This document shows, piece by piece, positions 1 to 7,679 of a stretch of 18,844 nt of DNA. The stretch covers positions 1 to 18,844 of the forward strand of contig CANTFK010000419.1 in the NCBI GenBank assembly GCA_947646735.1, in the 5' to 3' direction. A model generated the notes under the pieces. The model was not told the origin of the DNA, made no database searches, and worked only from the letters and a program-made list of their open reading frames with translations. A program made the position numbers and the translations under genes. The stretch is from Peronospora farinosa. Taxonomy: Eukaryota; Oomycota; Peronosporomycetes; Peronosporales; Peronosporaceae. The stretch's first letter is position 1; every line of letters starts with the position of its first letter.

Positions 1-156
1 CGTTCTCATATAATACACTAAATAGTGGCAAAAGCAAGCGTAGTGATCAGGTTCAAGTGGATGCAGTTAAAATAAAGCGAATCGACTCACATGTAATGCA
101 TCATACTTATTCATTTACTAGAGTCAACCGTATATTCTACATTACGGAACGATGGG

Positions 157-178
157 TTTACATTTACATTTACATTTA
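157..178. repeat. Short hexamer repeat (TTACAT)n
   Basis: About three and a half direct copies of a TTACAT/TTTACA hexamer follow the degenerate hairpin right arm at 145-155. Other copies have a single GTTTACATT here, so this is a local slippage expansion. Confidence 0.7.
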
Positions 179-557
179 TATTCATCAATTTATCTATTGA
201 ACCGGATATATAGAAGTAATATATATGGGTACGAAGATCAAAAAACTTTGCTTACTGTGTCCGTCAAAACGACGGGTACACATTGATCTGCGAAACGACA
301 GGTATACATTGGCCGGCGTCGACGCGTACACATTGACCATAAAATAAATTAATTTACCTTAGTAAACCGGATATATAATAAGGTAAAATGGTGGGCCAAT
401 ATGCTATCAGCGTAAAATTTGCGCACCCATATGTCAGAACGACGGATTAACATCCTAGACCTTAGTATCAAAAAGCTGCATATAGGTTGAAAGTAGCATG
501 GAAAAAGCTGATTGACACACCAACATTCGGTCCTTTCCATTTAATTTGTTAAAATTT

Positions 558-790
558 ATGGTCCGCTCGGACCTTATCGTCGCAACGTCAGATGAACACA
601 ACTACTTATTTGCATTAACGCAAGTAGATTTCCATCACTTATATATTCAATTAGTAATATGTATCAGGTATAGATATATTTTTCGTCGGACATCCATCTT
701 CAGGAGTGGGTATCATGACTATAATTTGTATTGTATAATCTATATGATATCTCCATCCATCATGCTATATCATGCTATATAATTAAATGG
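558..790 (+). repeat. Module M2, shared by copies A and C
   Basis: This stretch aligns with about 3971-4192. Shared landmarks are CGTCGCAACG, TTTGCAYTAACGYAAG, a GACATCCATCT block, AATTTGTAT and a CCATCAYGCTAT end. The module is not present in the young array units. It includes TTTGCATTAACGCAAGTAGATTTCC, split here as two parts, which resembles the decayed 5' element fragment found after the internal CTAG of the array units. The module may therefore descend from an old nested element end. Confidence 0.55.
761..780. repeat. Direct 10-bp duplication
   Basis: CATGCTATAT occurs twice in immediate tandem (761-770 and 771-780). The homologous stretch of copy C has one version, CACGCTATCT, so this is a small local duplication in copy A. 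Confidence 0.8.
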
Positions 791-1155
791 AAAATGCACG
801 AAACGACGGGTACACGTTGAATTCCATACCCATCACTTCACCATAGCCGACCCTATCTTTTAAGTAAAAATGCATATATATACTACTTCGCACTGTCGGA
901 ACGACCGGTAAATGCCCTAACGAAACGCTGCGTTAAAAATTGCCCATATGAGTACACATTGACCTTTATATTATCATTTAAATGTAGTCAACAAAACGGT
1001 TAAGCAATGATATAAAGGTCAGTATATTACCAGCGTCGACTCGCCCACCATATCCGTCGGAAAGACGGGTATACACCCTAGCAAATTGCGGCGTTTAACA
1101 TGCCAAAATTTGTTACTTTGCACCATCAAAACGACGGGTGAACACCTTAAAAGAG

Positions 1156-1375
1156 GTGGGTCGATGAAACACGATGCAATCGTCCATCGATTTACTAGGG
1201 TGTAGGCATTATCTAAAAGTAAATGACTGTATATTATAGCGTTACAGAAATTCGCTAATGTGTATCCGGTGGAACGACGGGTTTACATTGACCTGAATAC
1301 ACTTTGACTTTAATACCTATAAATTTACCTAATTTAACCTGATATTCTAAGCAGAGTGATAAGCCAGTATACTGT
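1156..1375 (+). repeat. Module M1, first of three copies
   Basis: This block of about 220 bp starts at a GTGGGTCRATG motif and runs through GGCATTATCTAAA and a GGTGGAACGACGGG hairpin half to a GATATTCTAAGC end. Diverged copies lie at about 2961-3180 and 3734-3950. The eight young units lack it. It separates the older form of the element from the form that was amplified. Confidence 0.65.
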
Positions 1376-1383
1376 AGGCGTGT

Positions 1384-1520
1384 CCGTCGAAACGACGGGT
1401 GAACACCTTAGCAAATTGCTGCGTTAAAATGCCTATATATGCTACTGCGCACCGTCGGAATGACGGGTGAACACCCTAGCAAAGTGCTGCGTAAGTATTG
1501 CTTATATATACTAGCAGCCT
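1384..1520 (+). repeat. Two tandem type-B hairpin monomers, about 68 bp each
   Basis: Two hairpins 68 bp apart (1384-1398 and 1452-1466) are each followed by GTGAACACC(C/T)TAG and a GCAAANTGCTGCGT segment. The first hairpin is a perfect 6-bp stem with an AAA loop; the second has one G/T pair. This is the same monomer type that is tandemly doubled at 4343-4480 and occurs at 7597-7679 in the array units. Confidence 0.7.
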
Positions 1521-1620
1521 AGATTTCGCACGCTATGTTCGTAGAAACAACGTGTGAGCGCCCTAGGGATGTGCTGCGGGTATTTGTACTATCAGCGTTG
1601 AATTTGTTCACCTACTGTAT

Positions 1621-1663
1621 CCGTCGGAACGACGGGTAAATACCCTAGTCTATATAATAAAAG
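1621..1663 (+). other. Head-to-tail Helitron-type junction A/B
   Basis: A perfect hairpin (1621-1635) is followed by 9 nt, then CTAG (1645-1648), then directly by the TC-starting 5' end TCTATATAATAAAAG (1649-1663). Helitrons classically begin TC, end CTRR and carry a short hairpin about 10 nt before the end. Here the two ends abut with no base between them. Confidence 0.75.
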
Positions 1664-1669
1664 AATACT

Positions 1670-1687
1670 GTCTGTCTGTCTGTCCGT
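1670..1687. repeat. GTCY microsatellite at the element 5' end (copy B)
   Basis: GTCT x3, GTCC and GT lie 22 nt inside the element start. The same position carries GTCT/GTCC in copy C (3244-3257), a longer GTCC/GTCT tract in copy D (4778-4799), GTCC x3 in the array units, and the longest tract in the final partial copy (18790-18819). Such GTCY tracts are known from DINE-1-type non-autonomous elements of the Helitron group. Confidence 0.85.
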
Positions 1688-2960
1688 TTAATCCTTTTCC
1701 GGCATTCGGATTGGCTACTTTTGCATTATTCGCTAATTTTGGATTGGCTGATATTGCATTTTGGCTCATTTTGCAATGGCTAACTATGCATTTTTGTATC
1801 GATAATTACATGTGCAGATATCCATAACAGAGTGTCCATAGGTCGTGCTTCTATCTATAACACATATATACGGAACAATGGCACACATAAATGTTCATAT
1901 ACATCATTACATATTGCAATAATAAACACATCATTTCTTAGATATATTAGATGAGACACATGCTTTCACTTCGTTTTTAAAACATAGACTCAGTGCTCAA
2001 CTAATACACTTCAACGTGGCAAAAGCAAGCGTATTGATCAGGTTAAGGTGGATGCAGTTACAATAAGCGAATCGAATCAAATGTAGTGCATCATACATAT
2101 TCATTTATCTGAGTCAACCGGACATTCTACATTACGGGCTTACATCCACCTTTATACCGATAACTTTACCTTATTAAACCGCATATATAGAAGTAAAGAG
2201 ATGGGTACGAAGATCAAACGACGACTTCGCTTACTGTGTACGTTGGAACGACGGGTACACATGGTCCTGCGAAACGACAGGTACACATTGGCCAGCGTCG
2301 ACAGGTAGACGTTGACTTTCACACTTTATTGACTTCATATGTATCAATTACCTGACTCAATAAGAATAATAAGTGAGTACGACAATTATATAGCCGATGT
2401 TTGCTTACCATGTCCGTCGGGGCGACGAGTGAGCATCCCTATTTTAAGATATATGGTGGGCCAGGGTACTATCAGCGTAGAATCGCGCCCCTATCCGACG
2501 GAACAATGGGCACTACCAAAAGCTGCACACAGGCAAAAAGCTGTAATAAAATTGATTGACGCACATAGATTAAATTACATACGGTCCTATATACATAATT
2601 ACATTGATATATTCGGTCCACACGATACTGTTCGTCGGAACGACGGGTCCACATTGAGCCTTATACCCATCACTTTACCTTAATATTATTAAGTAAAATG
2701 CTGGGCTCGAAAGTCAAAAGGCAAACTTTAGTCACCATGTCCGTTGGAAGGACGAGTACACATTCATCTTTATATCATCAATTTTATGTAGTCAACCAAA
2801 TTGGTAAAACGATGATGTAAAGGTCAATATATTACCAGCGTCGACTTGCGCACCATGTCCGTCGGTGTGACGGGTATACATCCTAGCAAATCGCTGCGTT
2901 TAACATGCCAATATATTTTACTTTGCACCATCAGAACGACTGGTGAACACCATAAACGGG

Positions 2961-3180
2961 GTGGGTCAATGAAATATGATGCAGTTATCCATCTATTCAT
3001 CAGGTTTCAGGCATTATCTAAATGTAAATGACTGTATATTATAACGTTCCAAAAATTCGCTAATGTGTATTCGGCGGAACGACGGGTTTACATTGGCCTG
3101 ATTGCACATTGACGTCAATCCCTATTAATTTACCTAAACTAATCTGATATTCTAAGCAAAGTGATTGACCAGTATACATG
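2961..3180 (+). repeat. Module M1, second copy (in copy B)
   Basis: This is a diverged duplicate of about 1156-1375, with GTGGGTCAATG, GGCATTATCTAAA, TGACTGTATATTATA and CGGAACGACGGG in the same order. It sits directly before the terminal hairpin of copy B. Confidence 0.65.
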
Positions 3181-3194
3181 TACTGTAGGGGTAT

Positions 3195-3237
3195 CCGTCG
3201 GAACGACGGGTAAATACCCTCGTCTATATAATAAAAG
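3195..3237 (+). other. Head-to-tail junction B/C with CTCG variant end
   Basis: Perfect hairpin CCGTCG-GAA-CGACGG (3195-3209), 9 nt, CTCG (3219-3222), then TCTATATAATAAAAG (3223-3237). The A-to-C change in the terminal tetranucleotide departs from the CTRR consensus and is unique among the junctions in the window. Confidence 0.7.
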
Positions 3238-3420
3238 AATACTGTCTGTCTGTCCGTTTGATCCTTTTCCGGCATTCGGATTAGCTATTTTGCATTATTC
3301 GCTCATTTTGTATTGGCTGATTTTGCATATTAATGCGAGCAGGTCAGTTTACACGGGCTCAAGCTGCATCAAAAAGTTGTTTGACACACCGAAAGAAGAC
3401 CAACAGATACGGATAACGTA

Positions 3421-3540
3421 AGATGTCCTGCTATAAGTCTGTCGGAAATCTATATCTAAAAAAAGTTAGCATGACTAAAATCTATATCGTAAGATCATTA
3501 CAATAAAAATTCCGTTTGTCGTGTAATATAATGAAATGAA
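3421..3540. other. AT-rich stretch with little repeat resemblance
   Basis: I could not align this part of copy C to other monomers. It has two copies of an AATCTATATC word (about 3447 and 3479) and no hairpin core. No gene or RNA signature is seen. Confidence 0.4.
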
Positions 3541-3733
3541 AATTTACGGAACGACGGGTACACGTTCACCTTCATACCCATTACTTTACCTTATATGACT
3601 GATTATACGAAATTTAAAGGCATACTTCGCTTACTGTGTTCGTAGAAACGACGGGTACATATTAACCTTCGAATCGACAGGTACACATTGACCAGCGTCG
3701 GCAGGTAGACCTTGCCTTTCATACTTATTGACG

Positions 3734-3950
3734 TGGGTCGATGGAACCATGATGCAATCATCCATCGATTCACCGGGTACAGGCATTATCTAAAAATAAA
3801 TAATTATATATTAACGCGTTATAGAAATTCGTCAATTTGTACCCGGTGGAACGACGGGTTTACATTGGCCTGAGTACTGACTTTGATACTTATTATAATA
3901 CCGGAGTCAACCAGATATTTTAACGCAAAGTGATGGGCATACATACTGTC
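3734..3950 (+). repeat. Module M1, third copy (in copy C)
   Basis: This matches 1156-1375 and 2961-3180: GTGGGTCGATG, CATCCATCGATT, GGCATTATCTAAA and GGTGGAACGACGGG follow in the same order, with moderate divergence. Confidence 0.65.
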
Positions 3951-3970
3951 AGCGTAAAATTGGAGCACCT

Positions 3971-4192
3971 TTTCGTCGGATCTTTCCGTCGCAACGACCG
4001 AAAGACATCCTTACTAATTTTGCACTAACGTAAGCAGATTCGGTAAGCAGATTGGCGTCACTGTTATTTAGATTAGTCATATGTATTAGGTCTATCAATA
4101 AATGTTGCGGACATCCATCTATAGCAGTACTATGATTTGTATAGTAAATTCTATATAATAACTCCGTCCATCACGCTATCTAATTAGAAAAT
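3971..4192 (+). repeat. Module M2, second copy (in copy C)
   Basis: This is a diverged counterpart of about 558-790. Inside it GTAAGCAGATT occurs twice 13 bp apart (4030-4040 and 4043-4053), a local duplication not seen in copy A. Confidence 0.55.
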
Positions 4193-4342
4193 CAACGTAA
4201 CGCAAGTACACATTGAACTTTATACTGATCACTTTACCTTACTCAGCCAGAAAGATGGGTTCGAACATTTCCAGGCACCATGTCCGTGTGAACACCCTAG
4301 CAGAATCGCTGCGCTTAAGATGCCTAACTATACTACTCCCAT

Positions 4343-4480
4343 GTCGGAACGACGGGTGAACACCCTGGCAATTCGCTGCGTTTAAAATGCCTATATATTC
4401 TACTTCGCACCGTCAGAACGACGGGTGAACACCCTGGCAATTCGCTGCGTTTAAAATGCCTATATATTCTACTTCGCACC
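4343..4480 (+). repeat. Exact tandem duplication of a 69-bp hairpin monomer
   Basis: Hairpin cores start at 4343, 4412 and 4481, exactly 69 bp apart. From 4348 the two intervening monomers look identical, so the duplication is recent compared with the surrounding divergent sequence. Each monomer consists of the right half of the hairpin, GTGAACACCCTGG, a GCTGCGTTTAAAATGCC segment and TTCGCAC leading into the next hairpin. The left arm reads CCGTCA against CGACGG in the later copies, giving one A/C mismatch. Confidence 0.85.
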
Positions 4481-4721
4481 GTCAGAACGACGGGTGAATA
4501 CTTTATTTTGTTGCAAACCTCCTTTTGATTTATACTAATAAGCAAAAAAAATTGTAACAGATCTCAGCATCAAAAAATTGTTTGACCAACATTCAATTTT
4601 TAATACAATTAAATCTATATATATGGTCTGCTGTCACCTTTTCGTCGGAACGACAGGTAAACGCCCTAGCAAAACGCTGCATTTTTTGAAGATGCCTACA
4701 GTATCGATATTTCTTTTCGCA

Positions 4722-4771
4722 TCGTCGGAACGACGGGTAAATACCCTAGTAAATCTTTTATATAATAAAAG
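4722..4771 (+). other. Junction C/D with extra bases between the ends
   Basis: Hairpin (4722-4736), 9 nt and CTAG (4746-4749) are followed by TAAA and then TCTTTTATATAATAAAAG (4754-4771). Compared with other junctions it is 7 nt longer. It could be an inexact junction or a later small insertion. Confidence 0.6.
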
Positions 4772-5180
4772 AATACTGTCCGTCCGTCTGTCCGTCCGTA
4801 GTGCTCCTTTTCCGGCATTCAGATTGGCTACTTTTGCATTCTTCGCTAATTTTGGATTGGCTAATTATGAATTTTTGGCTCATTTTGCATTGACAGATTT
4901 TGCATTTTTATGTTGATAATTACATGTGCAATCTCCATGTTAGAGTGTCCATATGTCGGCTTCTATCTATAACACTGATATACGAGATGATTGCACACAT
5001 ACGTGTTCATATTTGATATAAACACAGCTTATCTATAAAAATTAGATGAGACACATGCTTTATAATCGTTTTAATTCGTGGGCTCAGTGCTTGAATAATA
5101 CACTAGAAAGTTGGCAAAAGCAAGCGTTCTCATCAGAATTGTATTGGAGTTAGTTACAATAAGTGATGTGACCCATATGT
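4754..5180 (+). mobile_element. Copy D: truncated 5' fragment of a Helitron-like element
   Basis: This aligns with the first ~460 bp of a unit: the 5' end, a long GTCC/GTCT tract (4778-4799) followed by GTAGTGCTCC, the minisatellite, the ATTAGATGAGACACATGCTT block and the GGCAAAAGCAAGCGT block (about 5114-5128). It then breaks off. The GTAGTGCTCC variant after the microsatellite distinguishes it from the array units (GTGCGATCC) and is shared only with the partial copy at 18769. The right limit is approximate. Confidence 0.65.
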
Positions 5181-6596
5181 ATTGTATTTGCATTTTGTAT
5201 ATATTGTTACGTGAGCAGATTTCCGTAATAGAATTTAGTTCATCCCCGGGTGTCCTTATGTCGTGCTTCTATCTATAAAATCAATATACGAAACGATGGC
5301 ACACATAAATGTTCATATGCATCATAACATACTGCAATAATAAACACAGCTTTTTTAGAAGAGTAGATGAGACACATGCTTTCGATTCGTTAGTAAAAAC
5401 ATGAAGTCCGTGCTCAACTAATACACTAAAAAGTGGCAAAAGCAAGCGTAGTTATCAGGTTCAAGTGGATGCAATCACAATAAGTGAATCGACTCCAATG
5501 TAATGCATCATACTTATTCATTTACTAGAGTCAACCGGACATTCTACAGTACGAAACGACGGGTTTACATTCACCTTTATACCCATTAATTGCCTTATTG
5601 AACCGGGTATATAGAAGTAAAATGATGGGTACGAAAATCAAAAGACAGACTTCGCTTGCTGTGTGCGTCGGAACGATGGGTACACATGGAACTTCGAAAC
5701 GAAAGGTACACATTGACCAGCGTCGACAGGTACACCATGACTTTCATGCACATTAACTTTCATACTTATCAATTTGTTTTGAACAAGCGAATATAATAAG
5801 CTAAAAAGATAAATACGAAACTTTTATAGCAGACGTTTTCTCACCATGTCCGTCGGAACGACGGGTGAGCATTCCTATTCTAAGCTTAATGGTGAGATAA
5901 GGTGCTATCAGCGTAGAATTGCGCCCCTTTCCGTCAGAATGACGGGCATTAACAAAAGTTGCACACAGGCTAAAAAAGTAGCATAATAAAGCTGTTTGCA
6001 ACACATAAAGAAAATTATATTCGGCCCTTTATGCATCTTTAGATCTATATATTCGGTCCGCGCGCACCTATCCGTCGGAACGACGGGTGAACACCCTATC
6101 AAAGTGCTGCGTTAAAATGCCTAACCATACTACCGCGCACCGTCGGGACGACGGGTACACACCCTAGCTACTTTTGCATCAATGTAAGCAGATTTCCATT
6201 ACTTTACCTTAGTCAACTGGCATTTTTATGTAAAAAGATATGAACGAAAGTCAAAAGGCAAACTTTGCTCACCATGTCTGTCGGAACGACGGGCACTCAT
6301 TATTCTTCACATCATAGTTTTACTTTAGTCACCCGAATGTATTTATGTTAAAACGATAATATGAAGGCCAATATATTACCGACGTAGAGTTGCGCATTAT
6401 GTCCGTCGGAACGACGGGTTAATACCTAACTTTCGACACGACAGGCACACATTTACCTTTATAACTACTTAACTGTTATGTCAATATACGATCAGCGTCA
6501 AATTTGTGCACCTGTCGGTCGAAACGACGGGAACACCCTACATATGTATTAATAGCGTAGAACCATATCCGTGGGAACGACGGGTACACACCCTAG
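5181..6596 (+). mobile_element. Copy E: 5'-truncated founder-like copy of the array unit
   Basis: From about 5276 the sequence is nearly identical to the array units at an offset of 1525 bp. Between about 5181 and 5275 it is still homologous but diverged, with an insertion around 5235-5255. The first ~110 bp of the element are missing; copy D is fused there. Seen differences from the array units include T at the 5510 region (CTTATTC against CTTACTC), TTTAGATC against TTTACATC near 6048, and CACCGTCGGG against CATCGTCGGG near 6138. Its internal terminator hairpin (6140-6154) is therefore fully paired. It ends with the standard terminal hairpin (6569-6583) and CTAG (6593-6596). Confidence 0.75.
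6140..6167 (+). other. Internal terminator-like module, intact form
   Basis: Hairpin CCGTCG-GGA-CGACGG (6140-6154) is followed by GTACACACC and CTAG (6164-6167). The 13 nt after the stem are identical to the true unit end at 6584-6596. This is a complete copy of the element's 3' end inside the unit. It is followed by CTACTTTTGCATC and GTAAGCAGATTTCCAT, which resemble a decayed element 5' region (positions ~60-180). Confidence 0.65.
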
Positions 6597-6611
6597 TCTA
6601 TATAATAAAAG
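6569..6611 (+). other. Head-to-tail junction E/unit 1 (canonical junction)
   Basis: Hairpin CCGTGG-GAA-CGACGG (6569-6583, one internal G/G mismatch), spacer GTACACACC (6584-6592), CTAG (6593-6596) and then TCTATATAATAAAAG (6597-6611). The same junction recurs at 8122, 9643, 11164, 12685, 14206, 15727 and 17248. Confidence 0.8.
6597..6611 (+). promoter_or_regulatory. Possible TATA-type element in the unit 5' end
   Basis: TCTATATAATAAAAG contains a TATATAA core, a good match to a eukaryotic TATA box, and is repeated at the start of every unit. Only the motif supports this. There is no downstream gene, and AT-rich 5' ends are common in this element class for other reasons. Confidence 0.25.
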
Positions 6612-6617
6612 AATACT

Positions 6618-6631
6618 GTCCGTCCGTCCGT
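6618..6631. repeat. GTCC microsatellite at the 5' end of array units
   Basis: GTCC x3 plus GT lie 22 nt inside the element. The tract has the same length in all eight units, unlike the variable tracts in the divergent copies. This is consistent with very recent amplification from one template. Confidence 0.85.
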
Positions 6632-6654
6632 GCGATCCTTTTCCGGCATTCGGA

Positions 6655-6736
6655 TTGGCTACTTTTGCATTATTCGCTAATTTTGGATTGGCTGATATTG
6701 CATTTTGGCTCATTTTGCAATGGCTGACTATGCATT
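6655..6736. repeat. Degenerate 16-18-bp minisatellite
   Basis: Five imperfect copies of TTGGCTNATTTTGCAT start near 6655, 6673, 6688, 6705 and 6720. The same array is found after the 5' end of copies B, C and D with slightly different members. It produces a hydrophobic-looking frame (repeating F-A-x-F-G-L-A), which I regard as a by-product of the repeat rather than a protein. Confidence 0.75.
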
Positions 6737-6863
6737 TTTGTATCGATAATTACATGTGCGATCTCCATAACAGAGTGTCCATAGGTCGTGCTTTTATCGA
6801 TAAAATCAATATACGAAACGATGGCACACATAAATGTTCATATGCATCATAACATACTGCAAT

Positions 6864-6881
6864 AATAAACACAGCTTTTTT
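6864..6881 (+). other. AATAAA followed by T6 run
   Basis: AATAAA (6864-6869) and TTTTTT (6876-6881) lie about 270-285 bp inside each unit. If the 5' end were transcribed, either could end or process a short transcript. In such AT-rich sequence both are expected by chance. Confidence 0.2.
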
Positions 6882-7374
6882 AGAAGAGTAGATGAGACAC
6901 ATCCTTTCGATTCGTTAGTAAAAACATGAAGTCCGTGCTCAACTAATACACTAAAAAGTGGCAAAAGCAAGCGTAGTTATCAGGTTCAAGTGGATGCAAT
7001 CACAATAAGTGAATCGACTCCAATGTAATGCATCATACTTACTCATTTACTAGAGTCAACCGGACATTCTACAGTACGAAACGACGGGTTTACATTCACC
7101 TTTATACCCATTAATTGCCTTATTGAACCGGGTATATAGAAGTAAAATGATGGGTACGAAAATCAAAAGACAGACTTCGCTTGCTGTGTGCGTCGGAACG
7201 ATGGGTACACATGGAACTTCGAAACGAAAGGTACACATTGACCAGCGTCGACAGGTACACCATGACTTTCATGCACATTAACTTTCATACTTATCAATTT
7301 GTTTTGAACAAGCGAATATAATAAGCTAAAAAGATAAATACGAAACTTTTATAGCAGACGTTTTCTCACCATGT

Positions 7375-7389
7375 CCGTCGGAACGACGG
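7375..7389 (+). other. Perfect internal hairpin CCGTCG-GAA-CGACGG
   Basis: A 6-bp stem with GAA loop, preceded by CACCATGT and followed by GGTGAGCATTCC. It is the consensus form of the repeated hairpin and is identical in every array unit. Confidence 0.8.
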
Positions 7390-7455
7390 GTGAGCATTCC
7401 TATTCTAAGCTTAATGGTGAGATAAGGTGCTATCAGCGTAGAATTGCGCCCCTTT

Positions 7456-7470
7456 CCGTCAGAATGACGG
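7456..7470 (+). other. Internal hairpin with compensated base pair
   Basis: CCGTCA-GAA-TGACGG is fully paired although both arms differ from the consensus: the loop-closing C-G/G-C position became A-T. A second occurrence is at 5931-5945, and it is present in every array unit. Confidence 0.75.
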
Positions 7471-7596
7471 GCATTAACAAAAGTTGCACACAGGCTAAAA
7501 AAGTAGCATAATAAAGCTGTTTGCAACACATAAAGAAAATTATATTCGGCCCTTTATGCATCTTTACATCTATATATTCGGTCCGCGCGCACCTAT

Positions 7597-7679
7597 CCGT
7601 CGGAACGACGGGTGAACACCCTATCAAAGTGCTGCGTTAAAATGCCTAATCATACTACCGCGCATCGTCGGGACGACGG
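7597..7679 (+). repeat. Type-B hairpin monomer pair inside the unit
   Basis: Hairpins at 7597-7611 (perfect) and 7665-7679 lie 68 bp apart, the same spacing as the tandem monomers in copies A and C. The second has TCGTCG in place of CCGTCG, weakening its outermost pair to T/G, and carries the internal CTAG at 7689-7692. In units 2-8 the first hairpin has lost GGGT at the end of its right arm. Confidence 0.7.

Larger units (their letters stand above)
1..1648 (+). mobile_element. Copy A: divergent Helitron-like copy, 5' part outside the window
   Basis: The first bases align with about position 340 of the canonical 1521-bp unit, at the conserved AATACACT / GGCAAAAGCAAGCGT block, so the element's 5' end lies to the left of the window. 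The copy ends with a perfect hairpin CCGTCG-GAA-CGACGG at 1621-1635, then GTAAATACC and CTAG at 1645-1648. Its body is a chain of hairpin-anchored monomers, with clear hairpin cores near 261-275, 1059-1073, 1384-1398 and 1452-1466. It contains two modules absent from the young array units, about 558-790 and 1156-1375, and is longer than a canonical unit over the same span. No coding potential is seen. The repeat family is clear; the exact internal alignment was done by eye. Confidence 0.75.
1649..3222 (+). mobile_element. Copy B: complete divergent Helitron-like unit (1574 bp)
   Basis: The unit starts at TCTATATAATAAAAG and is followed by a GTCT/GTCC microsatellite (1670-1687) and the TTGGCT-type minisatellite. 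It then has the conserved AATACACT...GGCAAAAGCAAGCGT block near 2009-2031 and a body of hairpin-anchored monomers. It ends with a perfect hairpin at 3195-3209 and CTCG at 3219-3222, a one-base departure from CTAG. It contains module M1 near 2961-3180. The longest frame, 114 codons at 2339-2683, runs through repeat monomers and shows no known domain, so I do not call a gene. The element is non-autonomous: no replication initiator or helicase is present. Confidence 0.75.
3223..4749 (+). mobile_element. Copy C: rearranged Helitron-like copy (1527 bp)
   Basis: The 5' end is typical to about 3330: TCTATATAATAAAAG, GTCT/GTCC tract and a short minisatellite. The copy then jumps to body sequence, so the conserved 5' half with the GGCAAAAGCAAGCGT block is missing. 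The rest holds modules M1 (about 3734-3950) and M2 (about 3971-4192), and a tandem duplication of a 69-bp hairpin monomer (4343-4480). It ends with hairpin TCGTCG-GAA-CGACGG (4722-4736, outermost pair T/G) and CTAG at 4746-4749. Its length close to the canonical unit looks accidental, because the internal order differs. No coding region is seen. Confidence 0.65.

Noticed and set aside
2339..2683. 114-codon frame, the longest in the window
   Set aside because: It runs through repeat monomers and hairpin cores, has no recognisable domain, and is not kept open in the homologous parts of copies A and C.
6953..6995. tRNA-derived SINE head (A-box-like TGGCAAAAGCA, B-box-like GGTTCAAGTG)
   Set aside because: Both boxes deviate from consensus, the spacing is short, and no tRNA fold can be drawn; kept only as a weak note.
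7433..7627. Minus-strand frames of 60-67 codons in each unit
   Set aside because: They lie across the hairpin monomers (reading PVVPTDR-like peptides from the hairpin itself) and have no domain or codon signal.
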